Part shown: one piece after another, positions 5,606 through 6,875 of the stretch | Layout of the letters: each line of letters starts with the position of its first letter | How positions within the stretch are numbered: the stretch's first letter is position 1 | Origin: Bacteroidota bacterium | GTDB taxonomy: Bacteria > Bacteroidota > Rhodothermia > Rhodothermales > Rubricoccaceae | NCBI GenBank assembly: GCA_022564455.1 | Contig: JADFLK010000116.1 | Span: forward strand, 1-6,875 | Reading direction: 5' to 3' | Length of the DNA stretch: 6,875 nt | Position numbers and translations under genes: made by a program | The notes under the pieces: model-generated | Database searches by the model: none | What the model was told of the DNA's origin: nothing | The model's input: only the letters and a program-made list of their open reading frames with translations

Positions 5606-6607
5606 TGCATGAGCGTCGGCTCTTGGCTCGAAGTGGCTAAACTCATCGTCTCTGACAGTGCCGGGAACGATCATTTCGGCTGGCCGGTGGCGCTTTCGGG
5701 AGACCGTGCCGCTGTCGGCGTGGGCATAGACAATGACGTATCGTACATGTTTGCACGACAATAGGATGGCTCATGGGTTGAGGTAGAAAAGATCTACACA
5801 TCCGATAGCAGTATTGGTGGCAATTTCGGTCGTTCAGTGTCGGTTTCTGGGATTCGCCCCCTTGCGGGGGCTGAATTTAAAGGCGACAGTCTTGGCGCGA
5901 CGTATGTGTTCGAGATAACGCTCGCGATTAACTGTACGCCTGAGAGTCTACTCGCTGTCATCCTCACCTGCGGCGGTAGTTACATCTAAGATATAGAGGT
6001 CGTCAACAGTGGCTCCTCAGCGGCGACGTTTGATTTTTGATTCGACATTGAGGGTCCCGGCAATAATCGTACAGGGAGGCCAATCGAGCGGACGCTCGCA
6101 CCAGGCGCCAGCCTATCAGGCACGCTGAACCAAACCATCCCAGGCAGTGCCGAGGCAGGTGCCTACACGCACACATGCAATGTGGGCGCCTTTCCGATTG
6201 CCGATGACAGCGATAGCTTCGACTGGACCAAGTCGTTCTTGCGCCACTCGTCAGAAGTGGTAGTGTCCTGGAGCACGGATACCGAGATATTGGCGCAGCT
6301 TGATGGCCGTGCCTATGCAACCGCACCAGTGGATATCCCGGGCACACACGTACTCCAAGCCGTCTACCCGAATCCCTTTAACCCAGAGGCCACGTTTCGC
6401 TTCGCCGTGAATACGCGTCAGACCGTGCGTGCCTATCTGATTGATGTGTTGGGCCGGGTAGTCGCCACGCTCTTTGAGGGCAGCGTGGCAGGCGGCGAGA
6501 TGCAGACGGTTCGTATCAACGGTGTTGGCTTGCCGAGCGGAACATACGTGGTCCGCCTTGTAGGCGAGACGTTCAACGACGCCCACCGGGTGACGTTGAT
6601 GAAGTGA
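5606..6607 (+). pseudogene. Decayed FG-GAP repeat surface protein with T9SS sorting domain
   Basis: One reading frame (codons starting at 5606, the same frame as the M28 gene) makes sense throughout but is broken by TAG 5762-5764, TAA 5987-5989 and TGA 6038-6040. Contents in order: FG-GAP repeat 1 at about 5618-5761 (GSWLEVAKL, NDHFGWPVALSGDRAAVG, YMFARQ); repeat 2 at about 5765-5914 (DGSWVEVEKI, GGNFGRSVSVSG, LGATYVFE); a beta-sandwich-like part at about 5915-6290 (IEVVNSGSSAATFDF, TLAPGASLSGTLNQTIPG); and a T9SS type A sorting domain at 6362-6604 (YPNPFNP, AYLIDVLGRVV, GLPSGTYVVRL, ending VTLMK). FG-GAP repeats build extracellular beta-propellers. The first repeat lies right behind the M28 stop with no signal peptide, and a working propeller needs about seven repeats, so the 5' part has been deleted. 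There are no frameshifts. The alternatives, sequencing error or stop readthrough, are less likely. Confidence 0.82.
6182..6607 (+). CDS. Open 3' fragment of the pseudogene with intact T9SS type A sorting domain
   Basis: Downstream of the last in-frame stop (6038) the frame stays open to TGA 6605-6607. The first usable start is GTG 6182, giving 141 aa. It begins inside the beta-sandwich-like part and ends in a complete sorting domain of about 80 residues (YPNPFNP to VTLMK). An automatic annotator would call this a small T9SS-domain protein. With no signal peptide, no ribosome binding site and clear continuity with the upstream broken frame, I read it as the tail of the decayed gene rather than a working gene. 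Confidence 0.4.
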   Translation: MGAFPIADDSDSFDWTKSFLRHSSEVVVSWSTDTEILAQLDGRAYATAPVDIPGTHVLQAVYPNPFNPEATFRFAVNTRQTVRAYLIDVLGRVVATLFEGSVAGGEMQTVRINGVGLPSGTYVVRLVGETFNDAHRVTLMK

Positions 6608-6634
6608 CCGGTCCCGGGTTTTCAGGACACTTTG
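6605..6634. repeat. Terminal inverted repeat of an IS3-family element (one end only)
   Basis: Starting at the TGA of 6605-6607, TGACCGGTCCCGGG followed by TTTTCAGGACACTTTG looks like an IS3-family terminal repeat. Such elements begin TGA and end TCA, and often carry a GGACAC block just beyond the transposase stop. The transposase frame reads toward this end and stops at 6635-6637, the expected spacing. The other end lies outside the window, so neither the matching repeat nor the target duplication can be seen. Confidence 0.65.
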
Positions 6635-6874
6635 TTAAGCGTATTGAACAGCAAGACGAATTGCCTGCTGGATGGAATATCGCTCCTCATTCTCGGCTGC
6701 TGATTGCTATCTGAGTGTCGAATGGCGAAGGCACTGGTTGTAGAAGACGAAATAGTAGAAGATCAGGGTTCGTGCCTGCGCGTGGCTCTGTAATCGCTCA
6801 CTCCGAACGCGCTCTGTCTTGAGTGCATCGAAACAACTTTCTGCTGGAGCGTTATCATGACAGGTGCCTCGTCG
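6635..6874 (-). pseudogene. IS3-family transposase (OrfB, DDE integrase core), C-terminal part with premature stop
   Basis: The minus strand read from 6874 gives GTCHDNAPAESCFDALKTERV, the end of an rve (DDE) integrase core. DNAPAES carries the catalytic glutamate, and the F..LKTE pattern is the IS3 OrfB signature. It continues through ARTLIFYYFVFYNQCLRHSTL, which matches the family's ARxxIFxYIExFYNxxRxHSTLGYxSP ending. Where the family has the tyrosine of GYxSP, a TAG stop occurs (6707-6709), consistent with TAC/TAT changed to TAG. The next residues (QSAAENEE) still follow the family pattern QSPAEFE, and the frame reaches its natural TAA at 6635-6637. The D-D part of the catalytic triad is outside the window. 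The product would lose only about 24 C-terminal residues, but the interrupted conserved motif suggests an inactive copy. Confidence 0.8.
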
Positions 6875-6875
6875 G

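Larger units (their letters stand above)
6605..6875 (-). mobile_element. IS3-family insertion sequence, terminal part, truncated by the window edge
   Basis: The region combines an IS3-like terminal repeat (6605-6634) with the C-terminal part of an IS3-family DDE transposase on the minus strand. About 270 bases are visible, so at least 900 more would be expected to the right if the element is complete. The transposase has a premature stop, so this copy is probably inactive. It abuts the 3' end of the FG-GAP/T9SS pseudogene exactly at that gene's stop codon. Confidence 0.78.

Noticed and set aside
5603..6607. Programmed stop readthrough producing an M28-FG-GAP-T9SS fusion, or a reassigned stop code
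   Set aside because: The M28 protein ends at its natural family C-terminus. Four different-context stops of all three types would have to be read through. Neighbouring genes use TAA, TAG and TGA as ordinary stops. The same frame is a one-in-three coincidence.
1..6875. CRISPR arrays, tRNA or rRNA genes, toxin-antitoxin or known defence systems
   Set aside because: No regularly spaced direct repeats, no cloverleaf or rRNA-like stretch, and no pair of small genes with such families was seen on either strand.

Overview
The window looks like chromosomal DNA from a GC-rich member of the Bacteroidota/Rhodothermota group, probably related to Rhodothermales. The evidence is a C-terminal type IX secretion (T9SS) sorting domain with a YPNPFNP motif, the absence of clear Shine-Dalgarno sequences before the genes, several exported hydrolases, and a family mix (M49-like peptidase, carboxypeptidase Q-type M28 peptidase, ABM monooxygenase, SCP2 protein) usual for that group. 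The phylum is a fairly safe inference; the order is less certain.

Layout. (1) At the left edge, on the minus strand, are the first ~28 codons of a hemolysin III/TrhA-type membrane protein. It is divergent from (2) a signal-peptide-bearing, M49-like (dipeptidyl peptidase III-related) zinc metallopeptidase at 237-2000. (3) A short gap follows, holding a hairpin-rich, repeat-like element (about 2005-2085). (4) Next comes a minus-strand block, in order of transcription: an SCP2 sterol-carrier domain protein (4025-3690), an endonuclease/exonuclease/phosphatase (EEP) family lipoprotein (3627-2518), a strong intrinsic terminator (2446-2488), and a small ABM-domain monooxygenase (2427-2125). (5) Divergent from this block is a secreted M28 carboxypeptidase Q-like peptidase (4181-5605).

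(6) Directly behind the M28 stop lies a decayed gene, 5606-6607. It has two FG-GAP propeller repeats, a beta-sandwich-like stretch and an intact T9SS sorting domain, all in one reading frame broken by three stop codons (5762, 5987, 6038). It has lost its 5' end, including any signal peptide. (7) From 6605 to the right edge is the end of an IS3-family insertion sequence. Its terminal TGA coincides with the stop codon of the decayed gene, and its transposase (minus strand) carries a premature stop.

The intact genes appear to be ordinary accessory or housekeeping functions: exported peptidases and a surface phosphodiesterase or nuclease that would suit nutrient scavenging. They do not form an obvious single pathway. 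I did not find a convincing undescribed system. The most interesting parts are the right-hand decay zone (single-frame pseudogene plus an IS boundary on a stop codon), the terminator placed just before the ABM gene, and the 2005-2085 intergenic element.
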